Counted from the first letter of the stretch, positions 43,548-52,214 are shown. The stretch is DNA of 64,000 bases from Nocardia abscessus (GCF_015477775.1 NZ_JADLQO010000003.1:372001-436000), one strand, 5' to 3'. Numbers and translations are program-made. The notes: generated by a model not told the origin, from the letters alone.

Positions 43548-43700
43548 GTGTCTTCGATGCTTTCGTTTCTCATGCTGATGCTCATGCTACCGGGGATGGC
43601 GACTGTCGCGGCGTACGCGACGGTGGCGGTCAGCGTGTGGCTCGAGGAGCGTCGTGAAGCCGGCGACTCCGCAGTGCGGGTCGAAGCCCGCCACTCGTAG
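43548..43700 (+). CDS. Putative 50-residue small membrane protein
   Basis: A GTG at 43548 follows GGGAGG with a short 4-base gap. The product has a methionine/leucine-rich hydrophobic N-terminus (SSMLSFLMLMLMLPGMATVA, then AYATVAVSVWL) and a charged tail (EERREAGDSAVRVEARHS). Its 3' end overlaps the convergent gene at 43630-44061 by 71 bases, which makes one of the two ends suspect. Function unknown. Confidence 0.45.
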   Translation: MSSMLSFLMLMLMLPGMATVAAYATVAVSVWLEERREAGDSAVRVEARHS

Positions 43701-44061
43701 GAAAAGCCGAGTACAACGCTGTGGCGAGGCGCCGGCGCCACCCGCCTCGGCGAGGTGCGGCGCTCCAGTCGATACCCGTGGCCGCGGCGAAGGCGGCCGC
43801 GTCGGCGGAGGTCGTCGTCTTCGGATTCTCCCGCGCCCAAGTGGTGAAGGCCGCGGTGAAGTCGCCGTCGCAGGCGTGCACCAGCAGGGGAAAGCGCCGC
43901 GCGACCTCGCCCGCCCGCTTGAACAACAGCGCGTTCGCGGCCGCGCCGACGGCATCGGCGTCGAAACCCGCGGGTACCGCGGCCCCGGCGACCAGCGCCC
44001 GCACCAGCGCCGCTTGCCGCTCGGCCAGCGGCGCCGCGCCCGGTCCCGGCACCGCACTCAC
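43630..44061 (-). CDS. Small partner protein of the DUF692 enzyme (SCO6045-like)
   Basis: The 143-residue protein starts at GTG 44061, overlapping the DUF692 stop by four bases (GTGA). The core reads LAERQAALVRALVAGAAVPAGF, DADAVGAAANALLFKRAGEV and ARRFPLLVHA. It resembles the helical partner next to DUF692 enzymes in actinobacteria (SCO6045-like C-terminal domain). Known DUF692 systems use a small partner to present the peptide substrate, and this is the obvious candidate. The last 40 residues (after SAAPRRG) are not family-like and overlap a convergent small gene, so a late frameshift is possible. Confidence 0.75.
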   Translation of the reverse strand: MSAVPGPGAAPLAERQAALVRALVAGAAVPAGFDADAVGAAANALLFKRAGEVARRFPLLVHACDGDFTAAFTTWARENPKTTTSADAAAFAAATGIDWSAAPRRGGWRRRLATALYSAFPTSGGLRPALRSRRLHDAPRATR

Positions 44062-44933
44062 GCAGGCACCGTCCTGGCGCGGGTGGTGATCGGCGGCCGC
44101 GCGGCGGCCGCGGCGATGGCGTCCAGTTCGTCGAGCAGTTCGGCGGCGGGCGGGTAGTTGCCGTCACGCTCGAGCATCAACGGCGCCGGGTGCTTCGCGG
44201 CGAATTCCGTGACCAGCGCGAGTACTTCGGCGGGGAGCGGGTCGGTGTGGGTGTCGTGGTAGCGGCCGCCGGATTCGTGACCGCCCGCGACGTGGCAGTA
44301 CGCCACGTGTTCGGCGGGCAGGCGCATGAGTTCGGCGCGTGGGTCGCGCCCTCGGTTGCGAGCGTTCGCGTAGACGTTGGCGAGGTCGAGCAGGAGCAGC
44401 ACACCGGTTCGTTCGACGAGTTCGGACAAGAATTCCGCTTCGGTGTACTCGTCGTCGGGCCAGTCGAACAGCGTGGCGATGTTCTCCACCGCCAGCGGAA
44501 CGTCCAGAGCCGCCTGGGTCCGGGTGATATTGGCGCTGAGTACATCCAGTGCTTCCCTGGTGCGCGGTACCGGCAGCAGGTGGCCGGCTTCCAGGCCGCC
44601 CGCTCGCACGAAAGCGACATGTTCACTCACCAGTGGCGCGGCGACCGCCGAGGCGCATGCCGCCAAGTGCTCGACGCGATGATCCGCGACCGGTTCCGCG
44701 CCGCCGAGGGACAGCGATAGGCCGTGCGGCACCACGGCGACGCCCCGCGCACGCAACGCCGCCAGTTCCTCGGGGACGGTGACCCGCCCGGCGCGGCGGT
44801 TATCCCTGGGCAACGATTCGGCGATGACCTCGCAGAACCCGAGCCCGTCCAATTCCGCGATCACTCCGCAGATTTCGGGCCGCCACCCGATGCCGAGCGC
44901 ATTCGGCGGCAACGGCCCGGGCCGCTCAGCCAC
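44058..44933 (-). CDS. DUF692 multinuclear non-heme iron oxidative enzyme (MbnB/BufB-like)
   Basis: The 291-residue TIM-barrel protein starts at GTG 44933, overlapping the upstream gene's stop by eight bases. Family blocks are LGIGWRPEI at the start, VVPHGLSLSLGG, LVSEHVAF, LAVENIATLFDW, TEAEFL, LLLLDLANVYANARN, YCHVAGGHE, YHDTHTDP and PLMLERDGNYP. The predicted iron ligands are all present: His70, His105, Glu150, Asp183, Asn186, His214, Asp227, His229 and Glu255. Characterised relatives (MbnB, TglH, ChrH) use two or three irons and O2 to rearrange cysteine side chains or peptide backbones. Here the neighbouring TIGR04222-type protein ends in a Gly/Cys tail and is the likely substrate; that link is inferred from the operon and not shown. 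Confidence 0.93.
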   Translation of the reverse strand: MAERPGPLPPNALGIGWRPEICGVIAELDGLGFCEVIAESLPRDNRRAGRVTVPEELAALRARGVAVVPHGLSLSLGGAEPVADHRVEHLAACASAVAAPLVSEHVAFVRAGGLEAGHLLPVPRTREALDVLSANITRTQAALDVPLAVENIATLFDWPDDEYTEAEFLSELVERTGVLLLLDLANVYANARNRGRDPRAELMRLPAEHVAYCHVAGGHESGGRYHDTHTDPLPAEVLALVTEFAAKHPAPLMLERDGNYPPAAELLDELDAIAAAAARPPITTRARTVPA

Positions 44934-45837
44934 CGCAACCGCCGCATCCACCGCCGCCCCCGCCACATCCGCCGCCGTCGCCGCCGCTGTCACCACCGCC
45001 GCCGCCCGAGGAACTCGGCGGCACGACCGCCTGGGCGAGTCCGGGATCCAGCGCGATGAGCGCGCCGATGCCGAAGACGGCCGCCGCGAGCGCCGCGCTC
45101 TCGGCGCCATAGGTCGCATAAGACGGTGAATTGCCCGGCCGCAGATGCCCGTTGCGCGCCGTCGCGGCGTCGCGGGCATGGACGCCGAGCGGGGTGAGGC
45201 GGGGCTTGCGCACCACCAGCCAGTAGCAGATCGCCTGTGCGATCACCAGCACGACCAACAGGCCCACCGGGTTGCCGTGCGAGGCGCCCGCGATGACGCG
45301 TACGACGCCGAGCGCGCCCGTGACCAGGATCGGCATTCCCGCATCGCGCAGGCCGTGGCGCACCGCGGGCCCCGGGAGGTATCCCAGGTCGACCATCCTG
45401 GTACGCAGGGCGTCGACGGCGCCGGGCGATCCGTCGACGATCGCGCGGACCGTTTTGCGCTGCCCCACCGTGAGCCGGTCGTACACCGACACGGTGAACG
45501 GGTCGAGCCGCGCCCGCTCCTGCGCGGTGAGCGCGCGAACCGGCGCGGCCGCCGAATCGATCGCCTCGATGCCGCGCAGCCGTGCCAGCGCGGCCAGCGC
45601 GGCGTTCTGGTCGCCGAACAGCATGCCCACTTCGGGCAACGTCAGCTCCGCTCCGGGTGCGGCGTCCGCGTCGGATTCCGGGTCTGCGCGCGTGACCCGC
45701 GACCGCAGCCAGAACCCGGCGACGACCGCTACCAGCACCAGCGGTAGGTAGACGGCCAGGAATTCCGTCCCGGAGATTCCCCAGGTATTGCCTGCCGCGA
45801 CAAGCCCGTCCGAGCCCACCCCGTTGATCACGCTCAT
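44926..45837 (-). CDS. TIGR04222-type membrane protein with C-terminal Gly/Cys tail
   Basis: The 303-residue protein starts at ATG 45837 with GAGGTGG just upstream. TM1 is at about residues 25-45 (FLAVYLPLVLVAVVAGFWL). A soluble middle domain follows (ELTLPEVGMLFG, AALARLRGIEAID, LDPFTVSVYDRL). Two helices lie at about 167-207 (PILVTGALGVVRVIAG and GLLVVLVIAQAICYWLVV), and a fourth at about 243-262. The positive-inside rule puts the C-terminus outside the cell. The last 30 residues are almost only Gly, Ser and Asp with cysteines at 291, 298 and 301 (CGGGGGGCGGCGG). This layout matches the TIGR04222 family as I recall it. The next two genes overlap, in order the DUF692 enzyme and its partner, so the tail is a candidate substrate. 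Confidence 0.88.
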   Translation of the reverse strand: MSVINGVGSDGLVAAGNTWGISGTEFLAVYLPLVLVAVVAGFWLRSRVTRADPESDADAAPGAELTLPEVGMLFGDQNAALAALARLRGIEAIDSAAAPVRALTAQERARLDPFTVSVYDRLTVGQRKTVRAIVDGSPGAVDALRTRMVDLGYLPGPAVRHGLRDAGMPILVTGALGVVRVIAGASHGNPVGLLVVLVIAQAICYWLVVRKPRLTPLGVHARDAATARNGHLRPGNSPSYATYGAESAALAAAVFGIGALIALDPGLAQAVVPPSSSGGGGGDSGGDGGGCGGGGGGCGGCGG

Positions 45838-45946
45838 CTTCCACCTCGGAATCGGTCCGACCTGCCCTCAGTATCAGGCCCAATCGGTCCGCGCGCCATG
45901 ACGAATCGCCGCTGCGCGGACATGTCGCCGAGAGTTGGGCCGACGC

Positions 45947-47170
45947 TCACTCGCGACCGAGGCCGAGTTGCGCGGAAATCATCAGGGCGACCTCTGTCTC
46001 CAGCCGGTTGACCGTCAGTGGGTGACCGAGCACTTCTTCGGCCCTGCGTATCCGGTAGTGGACGGTGTTCTTGTGGACGTGCATGCGCGCCGCGGCATCG
46101 GTGAGACTGCCGCGGGCGTCCAGATAGGTCTGGACCGTCTCGCGCAGACGCGCGGTCGTCTCGTCATCGCGCATGAGGTCGCCGAGTACCCGGTGCACCC
46201 AGGCCTTCGTATCGGGAAGATGGTCGACGAGCAAGCTAGCCAACGCGACTCGGGAGTGCAGCGTCAGCGAGCGGGTGGGATCGGCGACCAAGGCCAGGTT
46301 GCGGGCGCGCTGGGCGTCGCGAAACGTCTGCCGGAAGCCGGCCAGTCCGGTTCCGGGATCGCCGACCGCGACGCGGATTCCGGGCCTGCGCCGCATGTCC
46401 CGCTCGAGCCGGTCGGCATCGAGCGACGGTTTGCCGACCGAGGATATCCAGGCCCAGCAATTCTGTTCGTCGACCAATACCATCAGCGGGTTCTTTCCGG
46501 TCGCGGCGGAAAGCATCGCGGCGCAGGCGTGCAGCAGATCGGTCGTCGCCGATGCGGGTTTGCCCACCCAGATGATCGCGGCCATGTGCCACCCCCGCAG
46601 GGATGCGGCGAGCATCTGCTCCGCGGCGGCCAGATCGAGGTTGTCGGTGTCGAGCACCGCCCGGATCTGCGCCGCGCGGGTGTTGTCCGAGCGCGCGTCC
46701 CAGCGGCGGCGTTCGCTTTCGTAGATGTCGATCACGCCTTCGATGACCTGGTCGATGTAGCTGTTGACCAGCAGCGCGATGCGGCTGGTGGTATCCAGTG
46801 CCAGGTCGGCGGGGGTCGCGGAGTGCCGGAGCAGGGCGATGGTCTGCTGCGTGAACATGTGCTCGCCGAGGCGATACGCGCGCAGAAGGGCCTCCAGGGA
46901 CATTCCGTGCTGGGCGAACCGCCGGGCGTACTCGGCGGCGGCCGGCGGCACGGTGATGTCGTCGCGGGAGATGCTCAGCGCGAGCATGTCGAGGATCGCG
47001 GTGAGGTTGGACGCGGTGCTGGCGATCATCAGGCGCCGCACCTCGTCGTCGTGGCGGAACTCCGGGATCACCTCGGTGAACATCGAAGTCATCTCCGCGG
47101 TCAGCCGGTCGAGGTCGGCTTTGACACGTGCGACGACATCGCGGATGGTCGTGTCCACGTCAGCGTCCAT
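45947..47170 (-). CDS. PucR-family transcriptional regulator
   Basis: The 407-residue protein has an N-terminal helical sensor region (RHDDEVRRLMIASTASNLTA, LLRAYRLGEHMF), a middle CdaR/GGDEF-like domain (WHMAAIIWVGK to RVAVGDPGTGLAGFRQTFRD) and the C-terminal PucR HTH (YLDARGSLTDAAARMHVHKN then TVHYRIRRAEEVLG). The last block is diagnostic. Start is ATG at 47170. It is divergent from an AMP-ligase gene, and an inverted repeat lies between them, so it probably controls the ligase, DUF3556 and flavoenzyme genes. Its effector is unknown; relatives sense purines, carbon or nitrogen compounds. Confidence 0.92.
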   Translation of the reverse strand: MDADVDTTIRDVVARVKADLDRLTAEMTSMFTEVIPEFRHDDEVRRLMIASTASNLTAILDMLALSISRDDITVPPAAAEYARRFAQHGMSLEALLRAYRLGEHMFTQQTIALLRHSATPADLALDTTSRIALLVNSYIDQVIEGVIDIYESERRRWDARSDNTRAAQIRAVLDTDNLDLAAAEQMLAASLRGWHMAAIIWVGKPASATTDLLHACAAMLSAATGKNPLMVLVDEQNCWAWISSVGKPSLDADRLERDMRRRPGIRVAVGDPGTGLAGFRQTFRDAQRARNLALVADPTRSLTLHSRVALASLLVDHLPDTKAWVHRVLGDLMRDDETTARLRETVQTYLDARGSLTDAAARMHVHKNTVHYRIRRAEEVLGHPLTVNRLETEVALMISAQLGLGRE

Positions 47171-47219
47171 GCCCGGACCGTACCGGAATCGGCACGGCGG
47201 CTCGGAGGCATTCCTTTCG

Positions 47220-47238
47220 TTTGTGCCACCGGTACAAA
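47220..47238. promoter_or_regulatory. Inverted repeat between PucR gene and AMP-ligase gene
   Basis: TTTGTGCCACCGGTACAAA contains TTTGTxCC and GGxACAAA arms around three bases. It lies 50 bases before the PucR start and about 100 before the ligase start. This is a good position for a shared operator of divergent promoters. Confidence 0.5.
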
Positions 47239-47339
47239 GCCGGGCGGAAACTCTGGGATGCGGGCCCGTAGCCCGGGCCCCGATTTCGGACCTACCTTTG
47301 CAATGTAATTCACATCACACCGTATCGGGTGAGGCTATC

Positions 47340-48806
47340 GTGCAGCAGGTTGTTGATTTACCGGAGTTTCGCGCCACCTGGAATCCGTCCGGCCCATGTA
47401 TTGCGGACGACCGTGCGCAGCTCGACAATGCGACTTTCGCGGAACGCGTTCGCCGGGCAGCGGCTGTTCTGTACGCGCACGGAATTCGTGAAGGTGACGT
47501 CGTCGCCCTCGTTCTTCCGAACCGCGTCGAATTCGTCGTGATCATGTTCGCGGCGTGGCGGCTGGGTGCGGCCGTGACCCCGGTGAAGCCGGACGCCACC
47601 GTCGACGAGATCCGTTACCAGGTCGCGGACTGCGCGGCGAAGGTGGTGGTGGCCGATGGCGGGCGCGGAGCGGGGACGCTCGACCTGTCCGAGGTGGCCG
47701 GGCCCGAAGGCGAGCACACCGCGCCGGAAGCGGTGGCGGTCGATCCGGCCGCACCGGCGCTGATCATCTACACCAGCGGCACCACCGGGCAGCCGAAGGG
47801 TGTTGTCCTCGACCACACCAATGTGGCCGCGATGTGCGAGATGCTCGTCGAGGTCCTGGCTTTGAACGATACCGACCACAGTCTGCTGATCCTGCCCCTG
47901 TTCCACGTCAACGGAATCGTGGTGAGCGTTCTGTCGCCGCTGCTGGCCGGTGGCCGGGCGACGATCGCGGGCCGCTTCTCGGCCTCGGCGTTCTTCGACG
48001 TCGTCGAACGGGTACGGCCGACGTACTTTTCGGCGGTCCCGGCCGTGTACGCCATGCTGGTCGCGCAGCAGGCGAGCCGGAAACCGGACACCTCGTCGCT
48101 GCGCCGTGTGATCTGCGGGGCCGCGCCCATGCCCGCGGAGTTGATCGCCCGGTTCGAGGCCCGTTTCGGCGTGCCGATCATCGAAGGCTACGGACTGTCC
48201 GAAGGCACCTGTGCCTCGACGCTGAACCCCCCGACCGGTTCGCGCAAGCCGGGGACGGTCGGACTGCCACTGCCCGGGCAGGCGGTGGCGATCATGGACG
48301 CCGACGGAGTGCTCGTGGCCGACGGCACGAGCGGGGAAGTGGTGATCCGGGGCGCCAACGTGATGCGCGGCTACCTCGGCAGGCCCGAGGCGACCGCGCG
48401 AACGGTGGTCGACGGCTGGCTGCACACCGGCGACGTCGGTTACTTCGACCCGGACGGATATCTCGTCCTGGTCGACCGGATCAAGGACATGATCATCCGG
48501 GGCGGCGAGAACATCTACCCGAAGGAGATCGAGAACGTCCTGCACACCCACCCGGCGGTACTCGAGGCCGCGGTGGTCGGGGCGCCCGACCCGGTTCTCG
48601 GCGAGGTCCCGGTCGCCCATGTGGTGACGATGCCCGACGCCCGAGTCGGCGCCGAAGAACTCGCGCAGCACTGCCGGAAGTCTTTGGCGCGTACGAAGGT
48701 GCCGGTGTCGATCGAACTCGTCGAAGCGCTACCGCGGAATCCGGTCGGGAAGATCGACAAACGAAAACTTCGCGCACTCGTGGCCGAACCGGTCACCAGC
48801 GCATGA
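47340..48806 (+). CDS. FadD-type AMP-dependent acyl-CoA ligase
   Basis: The 488-residue adenylate-forming enzyme should activate a carboxylic acid with ATP and join it to CoA. It has the P-loop YTSGTTGQPKG, the substrate-region FSAVPAVYAMLV, the motif IIEGYGLSEGTCAS, LHTGDVGYFDPDGYLVLVDR, DMIIRGGENIYPKEIENVL and the C-terminal catalytic-lysine region PRNPVGKIDKRKL. I start at GTG 47340, with a GGGTGAGG stretch seven bases upstream; the upstream in-frame residues are not ligase-like. The substrate cannot be told from sequence. It is divergent from the PucR gene and 100 bases ahead of the DUF3556 gene on the same strand, probably one transcription unit. Confidence 0.92.
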   Translation: MQQVVDLPEFRATWNPSGPCIADDRAQLDNATFAERVRRAAAVLYAHGIREGDVVALVLPNRVEFVVIMFAAWRLGAAVTPVKPDATVDEIRYQVADCAAKVVVADGGRGAGTLDLSEVAGPEGEHTAPEAVAVDPAAPALIIYTSGTTGQPKGVVLDHTNVAAMCEMLVEVLALNDTDHSLLILPLFHVNGIVVSVLSPLLAGGRATIAGRFSASAFFDVVERVRPTYFSAVPAVYAMLVAQQASRKPDTSSLRRVICGAAPMPAELIARFEARFGVPIIEGYGLSEGTCASTLNPPTGSRKPGTVGLPLPGQAVAIMDADGVLVADGTSGEVVIRGANVMRGYLGRPEATARTVVDGWLHTGDVGYFDPDGYLVLVDRIKDMIIRGGENIYPKEIENVLHTHPAVLEAAVVGAPDPVLGEVPVAHVVTMPDARVGAEELAQHCRKSLARTKVPVSIELVEALPRNPVGKIDKRKLRALVAEPVTSA

Positions 48807-48906
48807 AAAACGTCCGTTCGATCGTGAGCGAAATCCCGCGCTCCGAACTCGTCTCCGTACGGGTTGTCGCCTGCGCTCGACGCACTGGATAGGAAAGGTC
48901 CGGACA

Positions 48907-50727
48907 ATGGGATTCAAAACGGCGGATTTCCCGCCCGTGAATGTGGAGACATTTCTCGACCAGCCGCTGCGAGAGCGGATGAGAACGCTGGCCCTGCACT
49001 GGGTGGAATACGGCTTCGGAACGCCGAAGATGATCCACACGATTTATCTGCTCAAGGTCGTGTTCGTCTCGGTGCTGGCCGGTGTCGCCCTGGCGACGTG
49101 GAGTTCGGGCGTCGGCCCGTTCTGGGACGTCGCGGCGTGGTGGAGTCAGCCGGTCGTCTATCAGAAGTTGGTGCTGTGGACCGTCCTGCTCGAAGCGCTC
49201 GGCATCGCCGGATCGTGGGGACCGCTCGCGGGCAAGTTCAAGCCGATGACCGGGGGCATTCTGTTCTACGCCCGGCGCGGCACGATCCGCCTGCGGCCCT
49301 GGCGGCGGGTACCGTTCACCGGCGGAGACGAGCGCACCGGTTTCGACGTGCTGCTGTACCTGGCGTTCCTGGCGACGCTACTGGCGGCGATCGTGCTGCC
49401 CGGCGTGCCGAGCGCCGCGCTGAGCGCGGCGCTGCCGGACAACACCTCCGGCTTGGTGAATCCAGCTCTGCTCGTCGCTCCGATCGTGCTGTACGTCCTG
49501 TGTGGCGTGCGGGACAAGACGATCTTCCTCACCGCCCGCGGCGAGCAGTACCTGCCCGCACTAGTCTTCTTCGCGGTGCTGCCGTTCGTCGACATGATCA
49601 TCGCGGCCAAGCTCCTGATCTGCGCGGTGTGGATCGGCGCCGGAGCGTCGAAGTTCGGGCGGCACTTCAGCAACGTCGTCCCGCCGATGGTCTCCAACAG
49701 TCCGGGCGTGCCTGCCAAGTGGATCAAGCGCTTGCACTACCGTGACTTCCCCCGGGACATCCGCCCGTCGAAGATCGCTTCGTTCCTGGCTCATGTCGGC
49801 GGCACCACCGTCGAGATCATCACACCGCTGGTACTGCTGTTCTCCACCAACCGTTGGCTGACCTTGGCCGGTGTGGTGCTGATGGTGGTATTCCACGTGT
49901 TCATCACCTCCACCTTCCCGCTGGCGGTGCCGTTGGAGTGGAACGTCCTGTTCGGCTACCTGACCGTCTTCCTGTTCCTGGGCTACCCCAACGACGGCGG
50001 CTACGGCCTCGGTGACATCTCCTCGCCATGGCTCGCCGCGGTGATCGTCGCGGCTCTGGCGTTCTTCCCCGTACTCGGCAACCTGCGCCCGGACCTGGTG
50101 TCGTTCCTGCCGTCGATGCGGCAGTACGCGGGCAACTGGGCGTCGGCTCTGTGGGCCTTCGCGCCCGGCGCGGAGCAGAAGTTGAACACGATCCGGCACC
50201 GTCCCACCGTGAATCAAGTCGACCAGCTGAAGGCCATGGGCTATCCGCCCGCGGTCGCGGAGATCACCATGCAGCAGACGATCGCGTGGCGCTCGATGCA
50301 CAGCCAAGGACGCGGCCTGTTCTCCTTGCTGTACAAGCGCGTTCCCGAGATCGACCGCTGGACGGTCCGGGAAGCGGAGTTCGGCTGCAACTCGCTGATC
50401 GGTTTCAATTTCGGCGATGGTCACCTGCACAACCTCGATCTGATCAACGCGGTGCAATCCCGAGTCGGGTTCGCGCCGGGGGAGTGGATCGTGGTGTGGG
50501 TGGAGTCGCAGCCGATCCACCAGGGCATTCAGCGGTACCAGGTCATCGACGCGGCGATCGGTGTGGTCGAACGCGGCACCTGGCGGGTGCGTGACGCGGT
50601 CGAGGCGCAGCCTTGGCTGCCCGACGGCCCGATCCCGCACGAGGTGACGTGGCGGCTGGCGGGTTACACCGTGCCGACGCCGCCCGACGAATCGCCTCGG
50701 GAACTCGCGCCGCAGACTGTCAGTTGA
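48907..50727 (+). CDS. DUF3556 family transmembrane protein
   Basis: This 606-residue protein starts at ATG 48907 with AGGAAAGG about nine bases upstream. The N-terminal DFPPVNVETFLDQPLRERMR, HWVEYGFGTPKMIHTIYLLK and a Trp-rich multi-pass region (IIAAKLLICAVWIGAGASKF, FRHxSNVVPPMVSN, LEWNVLFGYLTVFLFLGYP) are as in mycobacterial DUF3556 proteins. After about eight membrane segments there is a soluble C-terminal domain (FGCNSLIGFNFGDGHLHN, FAPGEWIVVWVESQPIHQGI, HEVTWRLAGY). Function is unknown. The lipid-related neighbours (acyl-CoA ligase upstream, phytoene-desaturase-like flavoenzyme 27 bases downstream) suggest a role in lipid or isoprenoid handling at the membrane. Confidence 0.9.
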   Translation: MGFKTADFPPVNVETFLDQPLRERMRTLALHWVEYGFGTPKMIHTIYLLKVVFVSVLAGVALATWSSGVGPFWDVAAWWSQPVVYQKLVLWTVLLEALGIAGSWGPLAGKFKPMTGGILFYARRGTIRLRPWRRVPFTGGDERTGFDVLLYLAFLATLLAAIVLPGVPSAALSAALPDNTSGLVNPALLVAPIVLYVLCGVRDKTIFLTARGEQYLPALVFFAVLPFVDMIIAAKLLICAVWIGAGASKFGRHFSNVVPPMVSNSPGVPAKWIKRLHYRDFPRDIRPSKIASFLAHVGGTTVEIITPLVLLFSTNRWLTLAGVVLMVVFHVFITSTFPLAVPLEWNVLFGYLTVFLFLGYPNDGGYGLGDISSPWLAAVIVAALAFFPVLGNLRPDLVSFLPSMRQYAGNWASALWAFAPGAEQKLNTIRHRPTVNQVDQLKAMGYPPAVAEITMQQTIAWRSMHSQGRGLFSLLYKRVPEIDRWTVREAEFGCNSLIGFNFGDGHLHNLDLINAVQSRVGFAPGEWIVVWVESQPIHQGIQRYQVIDAAIGVVERGTWRVRDAVEAQPWLPDGPIPHEVTWRLAGYTVPTPPDESPRELAPQTVS

Positions 50728-50753
50728 GACCACCGCCAGGACGGGAGAGCGAT

Positions 50754-52214
50754 ATGAGCACCGCGGTCGTGGTCGGCAGCGGCCCCAACGGTTTGGCCGC
50801 GGCCATCACCTTGGCGCACGCCGGGCTGGAGGTCACGGTGCTGGAGGGCGCCGACCGGATCGGGGGCGGCACCCGCACCAGCGAGGCGATCGTGCCGGGC
50901 CTGCTGCACGACCACTGCTCGGCCGTTCACCCGATGGCCGTGGGCTCTCCCTTCCTGCGTGGCCTCGACCTGGAGCGCTACGGATTGTCCTGGGCGTGGC
51001 CGGAGGTCGACTGCGTTCATCCGCTCGACGACGGCACCGCCGGTGTGCTGCATCGCTCGGTCGCTCGGACCGCGGCCGGTCTCGGCGGTGACGACCGTGC
51101 GTGGCGGCTGCTGTTCGAACGCACGACGGCGGGCTACGACCGGATGAGCGCCGACATCATGCGGCCGTTGCTGCGCCTGCCCCGCCATCCCTTCCGGCTG
51201 ACCCGCTTCGGGATTCCCGCCCTGGCCCCGGCCACGCTGCTGGCGGGGCTGTTCCGCACCGAGCAGGCCCGAGGGCTGTTCGGCGGCGTCGCCGCCCATG
51301 CCTTCCATCCGCTGGACAGACCGCTCAGCGCGAGTATCGGACTGGGCATCATCACCGCGGGGCACACCTACGGCTGGGCGGTCGCCGCCGGAGGATCTCA
51401 GCGGATCACCGAGGCCATGGCGGCTTACCTCGGCGACCTCGGCGGAAAGATCGAAACCGGTGTCCGCGTACGGTCGGTGTCCGATCTGCCCCCGGCGGAC
51501 CTGACCATGTGGGACCTGGCGCCCACCGCGGTCGCGGAGATCCTCGGCGATCGGCTGCCGCAGCGAATCGCGAAGGCGTATCGAGGTTTTCGCTATGGAC
51601 CGGGCGCCTTCAAGGTCGACTTCGCGGTCCACGGCGGCGTGCCGTGGACCGCGGAGGCCGCCCGGCGAGCCGGGACGGTGCACCTCGGTGGCACGTTCGC
51701 CGAGATCGCCGCCGCCGAACGCGACATCCACCGCGGCCGGATGCCCGAACGTCCCTTCGTCCTGGTGGGGCAGCAGTATCTCGCCGATCCGCGCCGTTCG
51801 GCCGGTGACATCCATCCGATCTGGGCGTATGCGCATGTCCCGCACGGCTACCGCGGCGACGCGACGGCGGCGATCACGGCTCAGCTCGAACGCTTCGCGC
51901 CGGGGTTTCGTGACCGCGTCGTGGGGACCAGCGTGCGCAGCGCGACGGAATTCGCCGACTACAACCCCAACTATGTCGGCGGCAACATCATGACGGGCGC
52001 GAAAGACATACCGCAGCTGGTGTTCGGTCCTCGAAAAACCTTGCAGCCCTACGATGTCGGTGTTCCCGGTCACTACATATGCTCTGCCGCCACACCACCG
52101 GGTCCGGGAGCGCACGGGATGTGCGGTGCGAACGCCGCGCAGCGGGCCCTGCGCCGATCGGGTTTCCGCCAGTCATCGCCGTTCGTGCGCAGTACTCCGT
52201 CCGGGCCGCAGTAG
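50754..52214 (+). CDS. Phytoene-desaturase-like FAD-dependent oxidoreductase
   Basis: The 486-residue flavoprotein has the N-terminal dinucleotide fold VVVGSGPNGLAAAITLAHAG, VTVLEGADRIGGGTRTSE, and the second substrate-side FAD block at the C-terminus (GVPGHYICSAATPPGPGAHG, MCGANAA). This is the CrtI/amine-oxidase-like layout. Start is ATG at 50754, with GGGAGAG four bases upstream. It follows the DUF3556 gene by 27 bases, so the two are surely co-transcribed. Related mycobacterial proteins are called phytoene dehydrogenases without proven carotenoid activity. No phytoene synthase lies in the window, so the substrate stays open. Confidence 0.9.
   Translation: MSTAVVVGSGPNGLAAAITLAHAGLEVTVLEGADRIGGGTRTSEAIVPGLLHDHCSAVHPMAVGSPFLRGLDLERYGLSWAWPEVDCVHPLDDGTAGVLHRSVARTAAGLGGDDRAWRLLFERTTAGYDRMSADIMRPLLRLPRHPFRLTRFGIPALAPATLLAGLFRTEQARGLFGGVAAHAFHPLDRPLSASIGLGIITAGHTYGWAVAAGGSQRITEAMAAYLGDLGGKIETGVRVRSVSDLPPADLTMWDLAPTAVAEILGDRLPQRIAKAYRGFRYGPGAFKVDFAVHGGVPWTAEAARRAGTVHLGGTFAEIAAAERDIHRGRMPERPFVLVGQQYLADPRRSAGDIHPIWAYAHVPHGYRGDATAAITAQLERFAPGFRDRVVGTSVRSATEFADYNPNYVGGNIMTGAKDIPQLVFGPRKTLQPYDVGVPGHYICSAATPPGPGAHGMCGANAAQRALRRSGFRQSSPFVRSTPSGPQ

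Noticed and set aside
46764..47339. N-terminal extension of the AMP-ligase frame back to 46764
   Set aside because: It lies antisense inside the PucR gene and is not ligase-like; the GTG at 47340 fits the family start.
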